From Toxorhynchites rutilus septentrionalis (lineage: Eukaryota; Arthropoda; Insecta; Diptera; Culicidae), in NCBI RefSeq assembly GCF_029784135.1, contig NC_073746.1, forward strand, positions 7,270,380 to 7,334,379: a stretch of DNA of 64,000 bases. Direction: 5' to 3'. Positions 45,136 through 56,257 of this stretch are shown one piece after another (positions within the stretch are counted from its first letter, which is position 1; every line of letters starts with the position of its first letter). A program made the position numbers and the translations under genes. The notes under the pieces are model-generated. The model did not search any database and had not been told where the DNA came from. It saw only the letters and a program-made list of their open reading frames with translations.

Positions 45136-45283
45136 ATTTAAAAAAGGTTTTGATGGACGTACATAGGAATCAAAGACAATGCAAGGACATTAGCTTTCAA
45201 AGAAATTAATTTAAAATTATCTTTTTAGATAAATTTGCCCAAACATATAAATTTCCATGTACGGGGTAAGTGGAGGGCCATCA

Positions 45284-45302
45284 TATATATATATATATAT
45301 AT
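45284..45302. repeat. AT microsatellite
   Basis: A run of about nine AT dinucleotides inside the fold-back repeat. Confidence 0.8.
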
Positions 45303-46342
45303 AGTATTAATGTTAAAAAAATATACACTGAGAAAGAAATAGTTCTCTTTTTTTTTTTACAAAAAAAAAACTTTAGTTTGCTATATCTAAAATGTGTATT
45401 TTTTAATAATTTTTTCAAGATTTCTTATAAAATAGTGTAGAAAATTTAAAAAATGAGTCCAAGATGGTAAAACTATTTTCGACGAACTTTGTGGAACATC
45501 AATTTTTTATGAATTTTCGAAACTTCGTATTTTTGTATATTAACAATAATTTTTAGCCTCAAATTATGAATCCTGATGTGATTTAAAACAAGAAAGCTTT
45601 TTATCAATCTTCTTCCAAATGTTGCCATTCTCGAGATATTTAAATAAATATTTCTAATTTATTGTCTTTTCAATGGTAAATAGGCTCTTTTAATATGTTT
45701 GTCGTGTTATACCGTCATGTTCATGAAATTTTATGAATTTGCTTATAATTTTTAACAATTCTCCAAATACAGGTCGGACTCGATTATATACAGACTCGAT
45801 TATATGTGATTCGATTATATACAATTTTGGACTCGATCATATACAGTTTTTTTATGTTTCAAATATGACTTATTTCAAGAAGAAATGCAACCTTTCAACG
45901 TTAAGGTGTAATTTAAGTGACTAATTCATATATAGTGGGGTAAAAATCGTGATTTTTGAAGATTTTGCTTGAATTTTCACCAAGAATTAATTATATCGAT
46001 ATTGCAGCCAAATTAAGATAGATAGAAGTTGGGTGTCAGAGAACAAATTGTAGAGCGGTTAGAGAGCTTCAATTTGATTGATAGAAACAATCCAGTTTAA
46101 TAAAAAAAACCAGGATAACATTAATAATAATACATTAACAATTACTAACTTTCATGTTTTTCACTTCCAAAATGTTATTAAAATCCATTAATTTAGATGT
46201 TCCACTACTCCGAAACAAAAAAAAAGTTCTATAACTCTGTCATTGTTGAAATTCGAACATATGCGTAGAAGGATTTTTTCCATCAAATATGATCGTCTAT
46301 CACCCTCTGAGAGAATCTGGATAATTTTTGTTTCATGTGAGA

Positions 46343-47191
46343 AAGGTAGGTAGGCCATTTAAAGTGGAAGCATCTGGCAACCCCATAACTTTTGACAGAG
46401 ATGTCGGATTAACAAATGTCATACCGCGTTGGAAGCGTCATATCAGTACAATTTTAACCATGGAACAATACACACCTAAACAACGCGCTGAAATTGTTCA
46501 GCTGTACATTCAAAATAACTTCTCAATTGTGTTAACTAAACGTGCGTGGAAAAATAAAAATAAAGTTAAAACATCGCCTGGAGACAACACTATACGTCGA
46601 TTATATGCCAAATTTATATCGTCTGGTAGTGTTGGTAATACCAGTCATCTGTCCAGACAACGACCAAGACGTTTCGACGATAATATTGATGCCGTTCGAG
46701 CCAGTGTTGCAGAGACTCCATCGACATCAGGTCGCCATCGTTCGCAAGAGTTAGGCATCGCTCGAACCACTCTCCGACGCATAATTCGTGTTGATTTGAA
46801 AATGTTTCCGTATAAACGGCGCTACATGCCATACAGCGGCTGCCACGACCAAATTATTGCGCGAAATGTTCCCCGGAAGATTAATATCGAAAAACGGCGA
46901 TTAGGTATACACTGGTAAACCAAGGACCCTGGCTGCGCTGAAAGACAATATCCGACAAGAAATTGCTGCCATATCGGCCGAAACATTGGGCAAAGTGATG
47001 GAAAATGCCGAAAAAAGGGCACATTTTGCGGTCAAGGCCAGAGGCGGTCATTTACGAGATATCATAATCAAAAAGTAGTTATAACAAATCTCCTTGGACC
47101 AAAATAAATGAATTTAATTTTTTTTTTTAATTCCACTTCTTTACTTTGCTACTGCAAAAACAAATCCTTCCACTTTAAATGGCCCACCCTG
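46343..47191 (+). mobile_element. Nested mariner-like element (GGGTGGGCCATTTAAAG ends)
   Basis: The right end, reverse-complemented, reads CAGGGTGGGCCATTTAAAGT; the left is GGTAGGTAGGCCATTTAAAG with a small change. It holds a transposase gene missing its catalytic core (46460-47080). Ends beginning CAGGGTG with TA targets are common for mariner-superfamily elements in insects. A second element with a CAGGGT-type end is at 49721-50323. Confidence 0.7.
46460..47079 (+). pseudogene. Mariner-superfamily transposase without DDE core
   Basis: The N-terminal part is open: MEQYTPKQRAEIVQLYIQNN (HTH of the DUF4817 type), then NTIRRLYAKFISSGSVGN and RSQELGIARTTLRRIIRVDL (second HTH), ending near RRLGIHW at a stop (46918). 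In another frame the extreme C-terminus follows: TLAALKDNIRQEIAAIS and GGHLRDIIIKK, stop near 47079. The roughly 150 residues bearing the catalytic triad are deleted. A DNA-binding domain is thus retained without catalysis. It could in principle bind the same ends if translated. Confidence 0.75.
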
Positions 47192-47656
47192 TATTTTCTG
47201 ACTTTAAGGGGATGAATCAAAAATCAAATTCCTCTTTTATATTCAAAAAAAAAAAGGAAAATACATGCAAAAAAAACGAATAATTTTTTTTTTATTCGAT
47301 TACATACAGGATTCGATTATATGTAGTGAAAAGAAATCAGAAACAGTATATAATCGAGTCCGCGCTGTAGATCATAATGGTAAAAATATATGTTTAAGAG
47401 TTACGTTGCAAAACATTTGAAGACATGTGGGTTGATACAAAACGTAGCGATATTAAAAAATCTTTTTTTTTTAGCTCAATACAAATTTTTAACATATTAT
47501 TCGTGTTGCACAATCAAAACACAAACAGTTTTTAAAGTAAAATTGAAATCCCAACAACACAAATACACCTCGTTGATTCAACCGGACGTTATGGGTACAA
47601 AAACTATTAACTTGTTTATGTTATGCCTAGATAGTACCTGAAGTCAGGTATCTTCA

Positions 47657-48556
47657 AGGTACCGTAAACCGGGGGCAAATTGATCACTAATTTCAGAAAA
47701 ATGTGAATATTTCCGATTTTTTTGTTAGATTTATAGCCAATTATTTTTAAAACCAGTGCTAAGGCCACAAAACGTTATGGTAAGTTTCATTCAAAAAAAT
47801 CCTTAAGCGTTAATTTGGAAAATTTTGAAATGTAGCTTCGGAGTGAAATTGATCAATCTGTATTTTTCAGGATTTTCAAATATAATATGCACAACAATAT
47901 ATAGAAAGTCATTTATTTCTTCACTTACGGTCATTTTAATGATAATTCAAGGGTTTGAGGTTACAAAAACCTGATTTAATCCACCTAAAGGTGTGATTAT
48001 GCCTTTCCACAACTCGATTTGAACACTGATCTACATGTCATCCGGAGACCATTCAGGTTATCTTGATGTGGTCAAAAACCCTTAAAATGGTCATCAATGA
48101 GCTAGTTTTGACAAACCAAGACGTTCGATATGTCGCATGATTGGAATCGGTACTGGTCATTCGTGGTGCTTTTTTGTAAAATAGTTTTTTCTCACTTGTT
48201 TGAATAGTAGCAACAAGTATTTGATTACTTATTCAACTCATCAAGTGTCGGCTAGAAGTGAATTAACATGTTTAGTGTCTATAAATAATGTGTTGATGTG
48301 TTTTAAATATGTTTTTTACCATAGTTAAAAATGGAAACGAAAAAACTATTCAGAAAAATGGTAATTTGCATGCATTTTAATAAGGGATTCGTTGAGAACC
48401 ATTGACAAAAAAAATCTTCAGATGATTATTGAACATGTCAAATTAAAAAAGTCTAAAACCAAATTGCACAATACCTCTGAAAATTTATGTTTGTTTTCAG
48501 TAATCGTTTGATCAATTTCACCCCGGTGATCAATTTGCCCCCGGATGACGGTACCT
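47657..48556. mobile_element. TIR element with GGTACCG and GGGGGCAAATTGATCA ends
   Basis: Left AGGTACCGTAAACCGGGGGC, right reverse-complemented AGGTACCGTCATCCGGGGGC, both followed by AAATTGATCA. About 900 bp, no coding frame. GATCAATTTCACCCC is repeated just inside the right end and echoed in the body (GTGAAATTGATCAATC). The target duplication is unclear. Confidence 0.7.
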
Positions 48557-48561
48557 CTGTA

Positions 48562-49459
48562 TCTACATAAATAAAAATCTAAGGCAAAATCTGTTGGTAA
48601 GCGGAAAACCCGAAGAAGGGATGGTCCGATTTTAGTTTCCTGTATTTTGTTATATTCGTCTCTTCCCGTAGATCAATATAGTGGAGTGCCATAGAAATGA
48701 AACACAAATTTCTGCATTATTCGGGAATTAAGGAAGCAAACAAAACCAAAGTTGGCATGTAAAGGTTTTAGGATGTAATCAATGTTTTCATGGTAGTGAG
48801 ACACTCCTCTCCTCTTTTTAAAAGGGGTGGTGGGTCTGGGCTGCCATACAAATGAAACACAAATTTCTGCATCACTCGGGAATTAATCAAGCAAACGAAA
48901 CAATAGAAAATTTTCAGAAAACTCTGAAAAAAATGGAAGAGTTCGAAAAATTCAATTCGCATATGTTCTACAATTACATATTGACATGCGTTATTAGTCC
49001 ATTTGATATTTGCGCTAACGAAATTGATCTTCGTTCGAAAGTGGAAATGGATTTCAATGTGACGAAACGCACTCCTATATCATCTTCTAACTATATAAAC
49101 AAAAATGGATCGCCGAATGTGTTGATAAGAGCAAAACTCTAGAAAGGAATTGTCCTATTTAGGGCTGTCTTTATTCCATCATATTTTCTGTATCAAACAT
49201 TTATTCCATGTAACGGAGAAACATGTTATTTGCAAGTGGTTGAAAAATCTTGAACGAGAATTGTGTCTGAAAATAATCTGATTTTATAATGACGAGTTTT
49301 GGTAGAAGTACTAGTAAGTTTATAGTAAAAGGTTATTTTGAAGGGTAGATTAGAAGATTAATCAATGAACAGTTTTGCAATGAACGTGCGCCTAATAAGA
49401 GAAGGATGTGATAACGAAAATTAAATTTTGGGCGGGACGAAGTTTGCCGGGTCAGCTAG
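48562..49459 (+). mobile_element. Helitron-like element
   Basis: Starts TCTACATAAATAAAAATC after an A and ends GCCGGGTCAGCTAG before a T. There is no TIR or TSD, which fits Helitrons (5'-TC, 3'-CTAG, insertion between A and T). Inside, AATGAAACACAAATTTCTGC occurs twice (48696, 48852). The 96-codon frame at 48852-49142 has no RepHel motif. The 3' hairpin expected before CTAG is weak, so the assignment is tentative. Partial copies are at 1025-1110. Confidence 0.5.
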
Positions 49460-49720
49460 TATGTATGCAAGGTAAGGTCAAGGCAAGACATTTGCATAGA
49501 ACGATTAAATTTGAGTCGAACTGATTGCGAAATGCAAAAGCTGATTTCGATCGACTCGTGAAATCCGATCGGATTCCGGAATATGGGTGGCAATAAACGT
49601 GATTCATGGCCCATGTGGTGATCAACGTTTTCCCAAAAGATTCTATCAACGAATCGATCACAAGCGGAGGCGAAATTAATATTGATTTTCTTTATTTTTC
49701 TATTTCACGACAAAAATATA

Positions 49721-50323
49721 CAGCGTCTTTCAGATTAAACGCTCACGCAAAAAAAATCGAATATCTCCTTATATTTTTTTTTGCTTCCCACTTCGGGACG
49801 ATAATATTCGGCTACTCGTTCAGTATGATCGGATGGTTTTTAGTGTCAAGATGTTCAATATATAAGAACGTGTATTTTAAGTGAAATCGTATTACTCGAT
49901 CAACCGAAGCCTTAATGAAACTTTGTCCTCTCATGGTAAGAATTTCCACTTTTCTCGTCGTAATTGGCCCAAAATGGCAAATGTGGCGCCAAGCGACCCC
50001 CCGCCGTATAGTCCGGATTTAAGTCCGCTCGATTACTACCTCTGGGGGTACGTGAAGGACCGTTGCTATGTTAATAAGCCACAAAATTTGGAGGAACCTA
50101 AGGAAGAAATAACTCGGATTTTCAACAGCATCGAATTCGTAATGTTAGAGTTCTGCATGAAGAATTTTGTTCACCGACGAAACGCGTTATCGAAAAAAAG
50201 GGTTGGTCACATCGAAAATGTTCTAAAATAAGCTTTATTTTCGTTTTTTTAAAATAAAAATCGGTTCACTTTTGTAGAAGTTGTTCAAATTTGTTGCGTA
50301 AGCGTTTAATCTGAGATACCCTG
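49721..50323 (+). mobile_element. 603-bp mariner-superfamily deletion derivative
   Basis: TA flanks both ends. Left CAGCGTCTTTCAGATTAAAC and right, reverse-complemented, CAGGGTATCTCAGATTAAAC are TIRs that continue with GCTYACGC. A transposase C-terminal frame fills the right half. Internally deleted. Confidence 0.85.
49881..50231 (+). pseudogene. Mariner-type transposase C-terminal fragment
   Basis: The 116-codon frame contains PPYSPDLSPLDYYLWGYVKD, the segment around the third catalytic residue in the DUF4817-type mariner transposases, then YVNKPQNLEEPKEEITRIFN and a terminal NALSKKRVGHIENVLK. The N-terminal DNA-binding domain and the first two acidic residues are absent. The Met at 49881 is not the native start. 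Complementary to the relic at 46460, which keeps the N-terminus of a related protein. Confidence 0.8.
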
Positions 50324-50634
50324 TATTACTTTTTTCACTTTACACTTTACTTAACATATTAACACTTCACACCAAATATGTCAGTTACGTAAATGAAATA
50401 ACTTTTTTTTGACGTAGGACTACGTCTTTCATTTCTATACTGGGGTGTAAGTTCAAACTTTTGTAAACGAAAGCGTTGAGCGTTAATATATCCTAAACAA
50501 CTGAACAAAATAGTATGATAAACACTTCATTCGAAAATAAAATGTCTACGCGTTATATGCTTTTTGATCCAAAAATTAGTTTCAATAGCCCTAAAATTGC
50601 TTTCAAAACAGGCTATTGAAATCACATCAATCGG

Positions 50635-50670
50635 TATACAAGCGAGTGCCGCTCGGAAATCCACTCAGTT
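50635..50670 (+). promoter_or_regulatory. TATA-like plus initiator inside a repeat (second copy)
   Basis: TATACAAG at 50635 and CTCAGTT with the A at 50667 are 32 bases apart, with GAGTGCCGCTCGG between. It matches the layout at 28803-28837, although the TATA box is weaker. Confidence 0.45.
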
Positions 50671-50856
50671 ATGATTGCGCAACGATTGAGGTACGATTGC
50701 TGGAATGGATGGATTTTTCCCTAACACAGACTTCAACACCATGGGGCCAAGGGAAATCGGCATTGCAAAATAGATGTAAGCAGTGGGTACTTTTGTACTC
50801 GCTTGCGTTTCTGGAAATTGGAATGTTTCCCTAACACAGACTTCAAAACCATGGAG

Positions 50857-51981
50857 TAGAGATGGGCAAAACAGTTCACTTTGATGAACGGTTCACTCAT
50901 TAACCGTTCATCTAAGTGAATCAGTTCTTTTGAACCGTTCTTTCGCTCTTTCGTTCAGCGGTATTAAGAACAACATAGAATGTTAGCTGGAACCCAACAT
51001 CAATAGACAGCTATTAATTGATATCGTTGGATTGGATAGTGTACGTATGGGATTTATATTTTTGATATTTAGTGGGGAAAGATAAGCTACTTCTTCTTTA
51101 AAAGTCGCAAACTGTATGTGAACATATGTTAATCGGTCGACAAAAGTTTATGTAATAATTTGATGTGCACAAAATATGTGAAATTTTTCATATTCTCTTT
51201 TTTTGGACAACACACAGGTTCCATGTAAGATCATATTTCATAATGCTCATTCAGGGGAACAAATCAGCAGCGATTTTCACTAACAATCAATCATACAATC
51301 AATCACGATAACACGTACACGCAATAGGCCAAACAATGAATTGAAAGCAACGAAAAAACTTTGCCCTCACTATGAGATTTTATGTTTACCTAATCCATGA
51401 ATCGCCCCAGTTTCCCTCAGATTTTTTTTTTCTGATAATATATGGAAATATATGAATGTTACGCGGAATTGAAAGAATACATGAAATTGAAAATGTATAG
51501 TTTTGCTTTTAAAACTACGAAAATCTAATTTAATTTTTAACACAAAATTAAGTATACATTAACAAAATAAACCCTGCGTTAAATGCATTTTGCTCATCAT
51601 GACAATATCGTTTTATTTTCCTTATAACGTTCTCGTTATATTTATCCATTCCGTCCAGCGCAAATCAGTTCAGCTGCACTAGTTCGTTCGCAAACATTTC
51701 GCCCGTAAACACTTCGTTCTCAAACAGTTCACTCTCAATCAGTTCTTTCCCATACAGTTCACTCGCAAACAGATCGTTCTGAACCAGTTCGTTCACAAGC
51801 AGTTCACTCTCAAACAGTTTACTCGCAAACCGTTCTTTCGGAATCAGTTCGTTCACAAACCGTTCGCTCGCAATCAGTTCGTGGGGAGAACTACCGTTCT
51901 TTGAAAAACAACGACCGTTCGTTCACTCTTTTCGGCGAACTAGTTCGTTCGTACCGTTCGTGAACGGTTTGCCCATCTCTA
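50857..51981. mobile_element. hAT-type MITE, copy B, exact 8-bp TSD
   Basis: CCATGGAG is at 50849-50856 and 51982-51989. Ends TAGAGATGGGCAAAACAGTT and TAGAGATGGGCAAACCGTTC as in copy A. It matches copy A (30658-31722) along its length, with a somewhat longer GTTC array (about 51660-51890). No transposase. Confidence 0.92.
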
Positions 51982-52640
51982 CCATGGAGCCAGGGAAAAT
52001 TGGCATAGCAAATTAGATGTAAGCAGTGGGTACTTTTGTACTCGCTTACGTTTCTGGAAATCGGAAAGCTTCCCTTACACAGACTTCAACCATAGAGCCA
52101 GGGGAAATTGGCATAGAAAATTAGATGCAAGCAGCGAGTACTATTGTACTCGGATTGACTATGAATTTGATATGGTATGATACGGTGTAGTGGATATGAT
52201 CAAAGTGGATATTATATTACATATCGAAGAATTCACATTTATAAAAGCAGCGTTATAAAATTATTTGTTTACGAATGCTGCAATCGATCGTCGTTATTGA
52301 GAAGTTGGAATTGTTGGGAAGGGGGGTTATTTTCGCTGTGTAATTCCGAGGAGGAATCCATACCTTCTCAAGCGTTAATAATCCTGCTCCGGATCAACGA
52401 TGATTCCAATTGTCGGGGTTTGGGGAGTGGATACTATTTGCGCTGGGTATTTCCGAGGAGGAATCTATTCCCTCTTCGAACGTTAATAATTCTTTTCCGG
52501 CTAAACGAAGTGGTGTGATAATCACTTCATTCGAAAGATGAAACGTCTAAGATTTATATGCTTGTTACTTATTGATTGCTAAGTCAACGTTAGTCCTACG
52601 TCCACCTTGCGGTTAGATTCCACTTCTAGTTTTTATTGTT

Positions 52641-53650
52641 GTCGGCAATTATAGTTTGGAGCGCTCTATTCCTCTGTATAACAAGATATCCATCCTCACA
52701 TATCCGTTTGTTCTCCATCAAAAAACGGATTCATTCAATTCAAACAAACCATTCCAATACACTTACAATACATTAGTTTTTTTTATTTAATAACCAAAAT
52801 ATTCAACGTTTGCCGAAACAGCTAGTAAACTTATAATATTTTTATCAACCTTTTTCCTTATTGATCCACTTTGTAAAAAATAATATTTACTATGCGCTGC
52901 AACATCTAAAACAATTCAGATTGTTTCTTCTCGAAAAATAAAAAACTAATAAGACTTGTTATAATGTATATTTTTTACACAACCTTATACCAGAAAAATT
53001 ACCTAATTAATTCAAGCTTTGCCGTCGAAAATTATCTACTCTTTTGGGAAAATTTATTTCTAGGTTAAAAAGACTCGAAAAACATTCGAAAACGACCAAA
53101 AGTTGACAATTTTCAGTAAATTTTATTTTAAAATCACTATATCTCAGAAACGGTAACATTTGGCAAAATTTTGCCGTACACCAGAACGGGTCTTAAAACA
53201 ATTATATGAAACATTTCAACTATTTTCAAAATTTTTTTTTTTTAAACATCATAACTTGTCATTTTTTTCATTTTGGCGCACTGTGTAATAAACATATCAA
53301 AAAGATAAAACAAAATCAAAAACACTTTTTTAGAAAATTGAGTTTAAAGTGTTATTTTCAAAATAAAACTTTTTTTTATTTAACAGTACATACTCTCCAT
53401 CCCAAACCCAATTTTTTTCCCAGATTTTTTTTTATTCCAAATGTGTTCAAATTACATGAAACGTCCAGATCTACTGTCATCCCGAAAAAAAAATTAGCCA
53501 AAAAAAACTAATACGATGCAAAACGTATGGATTATGGTGCCAATGAAAATGGGCATCTCGATTTTTCAAACGGAATTTTCTGCGGAATGTTGATTTGAGC
53601 GATAAAATACTCTATGCGAAATATTAGCTCAATCGGACTTCATTCAATAC
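52641..53650. other. Intergenic, AT-rich, nothing recognised
   Basis: Poly-T and poly-A runs and short frames only. The 101-codon frame at 53206-53511 is Phe/Lys/His-rich from low-complexity DNA. No gene recognised. Confidence 0.5.
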
Positions 53651-54128
53651 ACTCAGAGAAATCCATGGTAGAAAACTACCGAATTGCTTCGTTAGTGCAA
53701 ACATTAGTAGAATGTACATATTCACCCCTATTCTGCATTCCGTCAGATTTGCATTTCGTTCGAAACTGCGATCTCGAACGAGTTATAATTTTGCTTTCCC
53801 TATTTCGAACGTATTGCTCATTTCGATCGAATTATTTCAAACTGTTCGAAAGAATTTCGAACTGTTTTGTACGACATAATTAGCATTGGAGAAGATTACC
53901 CTTTCGTTTGATACTTACTTTTATTATTTGTATCACCAAAATCATACAAAAGAATCGATTTTCATATATGTTTTCCTCACAAATACCAAACGTCAAAACT
54001 CAATGTCGTCGAATGGCAAAATAAGCAAAATAAACCTAAAAGACAGTTGTGCCGGGTGCTGAAATTTAAATTTATTTGAATTGTTCTTCGGTGTGAATAG
54101 AAAATAAGTGAGAAAATAAATTAGCCAA

Positions 54129-55259
54129 ATGGATTCCGCCTTATTGTCGGTATTGGCAGTGTATGAAGAAATCGGAATACTTCGTTATAATCGACGGAAT
54201 CTGCGCACATCCGGTAATTTAATGGAGCTTTCAGACGATGCGTAAGTTAAATTTATTTGTCTCTGAATTTCTTAGATTTTTTATTATCGATTTTCCTCTA
54301 CTATGCAGATTCATTAAAAGCTTTCGTTTGAAAGAGGCATTCCGATACGTTTTGGGGGAAATTGAACACGATTTTTCCAACACAAAGAAAAGTGGCATTC
54401 ATGTTAAGGAAAAGCTGGCGGCGTGTTTGAGATTTTTCGCTGAGGGAAACTACCAGCTTGGAGCGGGAAAAGATTTCCATATTGCGATGGCACAGTCCAC
54501 TTTTTCTAAGGTGTTATCTGAAATGCTGAACATACTGGAGCGAAGATTATGTTCTAAGTGGATATCATTGGAAATGTCGGAAAATGAACAGCGACGTGCC
54601 AAGCTTTATTTCTATGAGAAATCTGGAATTCCAGGAATAATCATGTGTGTTGATGGAACACATATAAAAATAATCCCCCCTAATCAGAATCGAAATTTAT
54701 TTTATAATCGAAAGGGGTTCTACAGTCTGAACGTTCTCATTGTAAGTACAGCATGCATTAAATTCAAAAATTGTATTTAATTTTTTTTTGGCATTATAGG
54801 TTTGTGACGATCAGCAGAGGATCCGTTTCGTTGATCCTAGCTTTCACGGATCTAATCACGATGCCCATATATGGCGAATAAGCCCTGTACGAACGTATTT
54901 CGAGCAGATGCATCGAAACGGCGGAACACAAACTAAAATACTGGGTAAACAAAATTGTTTAAATTTCCTAGATGTGCATGATAAAATTGTTTCCCACAGG
55001 TGATGCAGGCTACCCATCGGAATCATGGCTGGTAACGCCATTCAGAGCTCCGGAAGAAGGCAGTTTGGAAAGCGATTTCAACCAGAGGCATGCTTTAGGT
55101 CGAGGCATAGTCGAACGAACAATCGGTGTTCTTAAAAATCGTTTTAGATGTTTACTTGGAGCGCGACAACTGCATTATACTCCTACAAAATGTGCTCAAA
55201 TTGTGAATGTGTGCTGTGCACTTCATAATATATGTTTGGAATACGGATGCTCTCAGTAG
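54129..55259 (+). CDS. Harbinger transposase (HARBI1-like, DDE_Tnp_4), spliced
   Basis: Exons 54129-54241, 54309-54741, 54800-54944 and 55000-55259 join in frame at GT-AG introns to 316 residues and TAG. The product is a DDE-type nuclease that excises and inserts the element. It begins MDSALLSVLAVYEEIG. A helical region with KLAACLRFFAEGNYQLGAG and FHIAMAQSTFSKVLSEML precedes the catalytic core. The catalytic residues are visible: Asp in CVDGTHIKI, Asp in ILGDAGYPSESW, and Glu in GIVERTIGVLKNRFRCL. CALHNICLEYG near the end is also typical. HARBI1-type proteins are about 310-430 residues, so the length is reasonable. These transposases need the partner Myb-like protein for nuclear import and DNA binding. 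No damage is seen. A domesticated HARBI1 gene is the alternative, but the TIRs and partner gene argue for a transposon. Confidence 0.92.
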
Positions 55260-55378
55260 GGGGCATATTTTGATGAGTCATATCAATAAATTTTTATTCT
55301 CTCCAATACTAGCAACTATCATCTATTTTTACTTTTTGTATGCGATAAATAAAATAATACGATTTGGTGATCTAATGT

Positions 55379-56257
55379 CTAAATCTTGTGTTTATTTTTA
55401 TAATGCAATATTTGAATTTTTTTAACCTCCAGCTTCTCTCGAGCGATTTTTTCCATTTCGCGGTTATGTCGATTTTGTTCTTTCAACATTTCTTTGAGAC
55501 CAGTATCTATTGAGTTGATTGCTTTGGCGAATTGGCGTTGGTAATGTACCATATCATTGAGGTTTTTGTTTGAGGTACCCAACAGCGATTCCATTTCCGA
55601 GTGAAATTTCTTTTGTTGTTCAATTTGTATTTGAACTAAATTGAGGACAGATAGCCTAGGTCTCTTTGGTTGGGAGCATTGAGGAATAGCCGTATCATTC
55701 GCATCGTCGGACTCGTCAATTGAATCGCATCGTACATCTGCATTAACGTCGTTGTTTTTTCCCTTAGGTGTTTCTTGTGAAGAACAACCTGGTATTCCTT
55801 CTACGGTTTCCAACAGTCCAGTTAGCTGAACCGCTTGCTCCTCTAGCTCAGACAAATGTATCGTTCTGTTGGGTCCTCCTCCAGTTGCCCTTTGCTCTCT
55901 TTTGTTGTGAGAGAGTTTGCGCTTCAACGCTGACTTATAATCCGCCCACACCTGCCGGACATTAAAAGTGAAATACATATGTATTATTTCGGAATAGTTT
56001 CAGTAAATACCTTTTTCCATCCAGACCCGTCACGGATGGGTGGTCCCAAACTGTTTAATTCAGCAGCACAATCGTTCCAAAATGGTCCGGAGTTACCACG
56101 TATAAATCCTTTTGCGATGTCGGGGTTCTTCTCCAAAAGCTGCACCAGCCGCTCAAACTGTTTCTTTGTTGTTGTTATGTTTTTGGTTTTATCCCTGTGA
56201 ATAGAAATTTGATTAAAAAATCAATTAAAAGCAACCGATGTAAAACTTTACTTACAT
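55379..56257 (-). CDS. Harbinger Myb/SANT-like DNA-binding partner protein, spliced
   Basis: Exons on minus: 56257-56256 (only AT of the start codon), 56194-56011 and 55951-55379. Joining restores ATG and an open frame of 252 residues. Introns are GT-AG (GTAAGT and GTATTT donors). The first about 75 residues form a trihelix/Myb-like domain: KKQFERLVQLLEKNPDIAKG, then FWNDCAAELNSLGPP and SGWKKVWADYKSALKRKL, with conserved Trp residues. A Gly/Asn linker, an acidic middle (DESDDANDTAIPQ), a basic QPKRPRL (possible nuclear signal) and a long C-terminal helix follow (EMLKEQNRHNREMEKIARE, probable coiled coil). In Harbinger elements this protein binds the ends and recruits the transposase. It converges on the transposase, with about 120 bases between stops. 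Confidence 0.88.

Larger units (their letters stand above)
45770..47367. mobile_element. Pogo/Tigger-like non-autonomous element
   Basis: Both ends are flanked by TA. Left CAGGTCGGACTCGATTATAT and right, reverse-complemented, CAGCGCGGACTCGATTATAT form the TIRs. ACTCGATTATATAC-like words repeat inside both ends (45795-45850, 47300-47330). The CAG start with TA target fits pogo. No pogo transposase is present; a different mariner-type element is nested inside. Confidence 0.8.
43500..47560. repeat. Fold-back element copy 2, broken by insertions
   Basis: ATCTCAAAAACTATGAGTCG near 43551 is the reverse complement of CTCATAGTTTTTGAGAT near 20240. 45400-45760 matches the left arm of 18900-19250 (GATTTAAAACAAGAAAGCTT). 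47370-47430 matches 19640-19700 (AATGGTAAAAATATATG). So one copy of the element at 18880-20300 lies here, split by a LINE at 43600-45135 and a pogo-like element at 45770-47367. Confidence 0.55.
50411..52640. repeat. GACGTAG-family repeat copy, carrying hAT copy B
   Basis: Left end GACGTAGGACTACGTC at 50411 and CTGGGGTGTAAG; right end GTCCTACGTCCACCTTGCGG near 52588. Between are tandem units of about 108 bp with CCCTAACACAGACTTCAA, GGGAAATCGGCATTGCAAA and GTGGGTACTTTTGTACTCG, split by the hAT MITE at 50857-51981. A promoter-like pair is at 50635-50670. Units are related to the 95-bp array at 23527. Confidence 0.65.

Noticed and set aside
54129..55259. Domesticated host HARBI1 gene
   Set aside because: The gene lies between TIRs with a 3-bp duplication and beside the Myb-like partner, so a transposon is the simpler reading.
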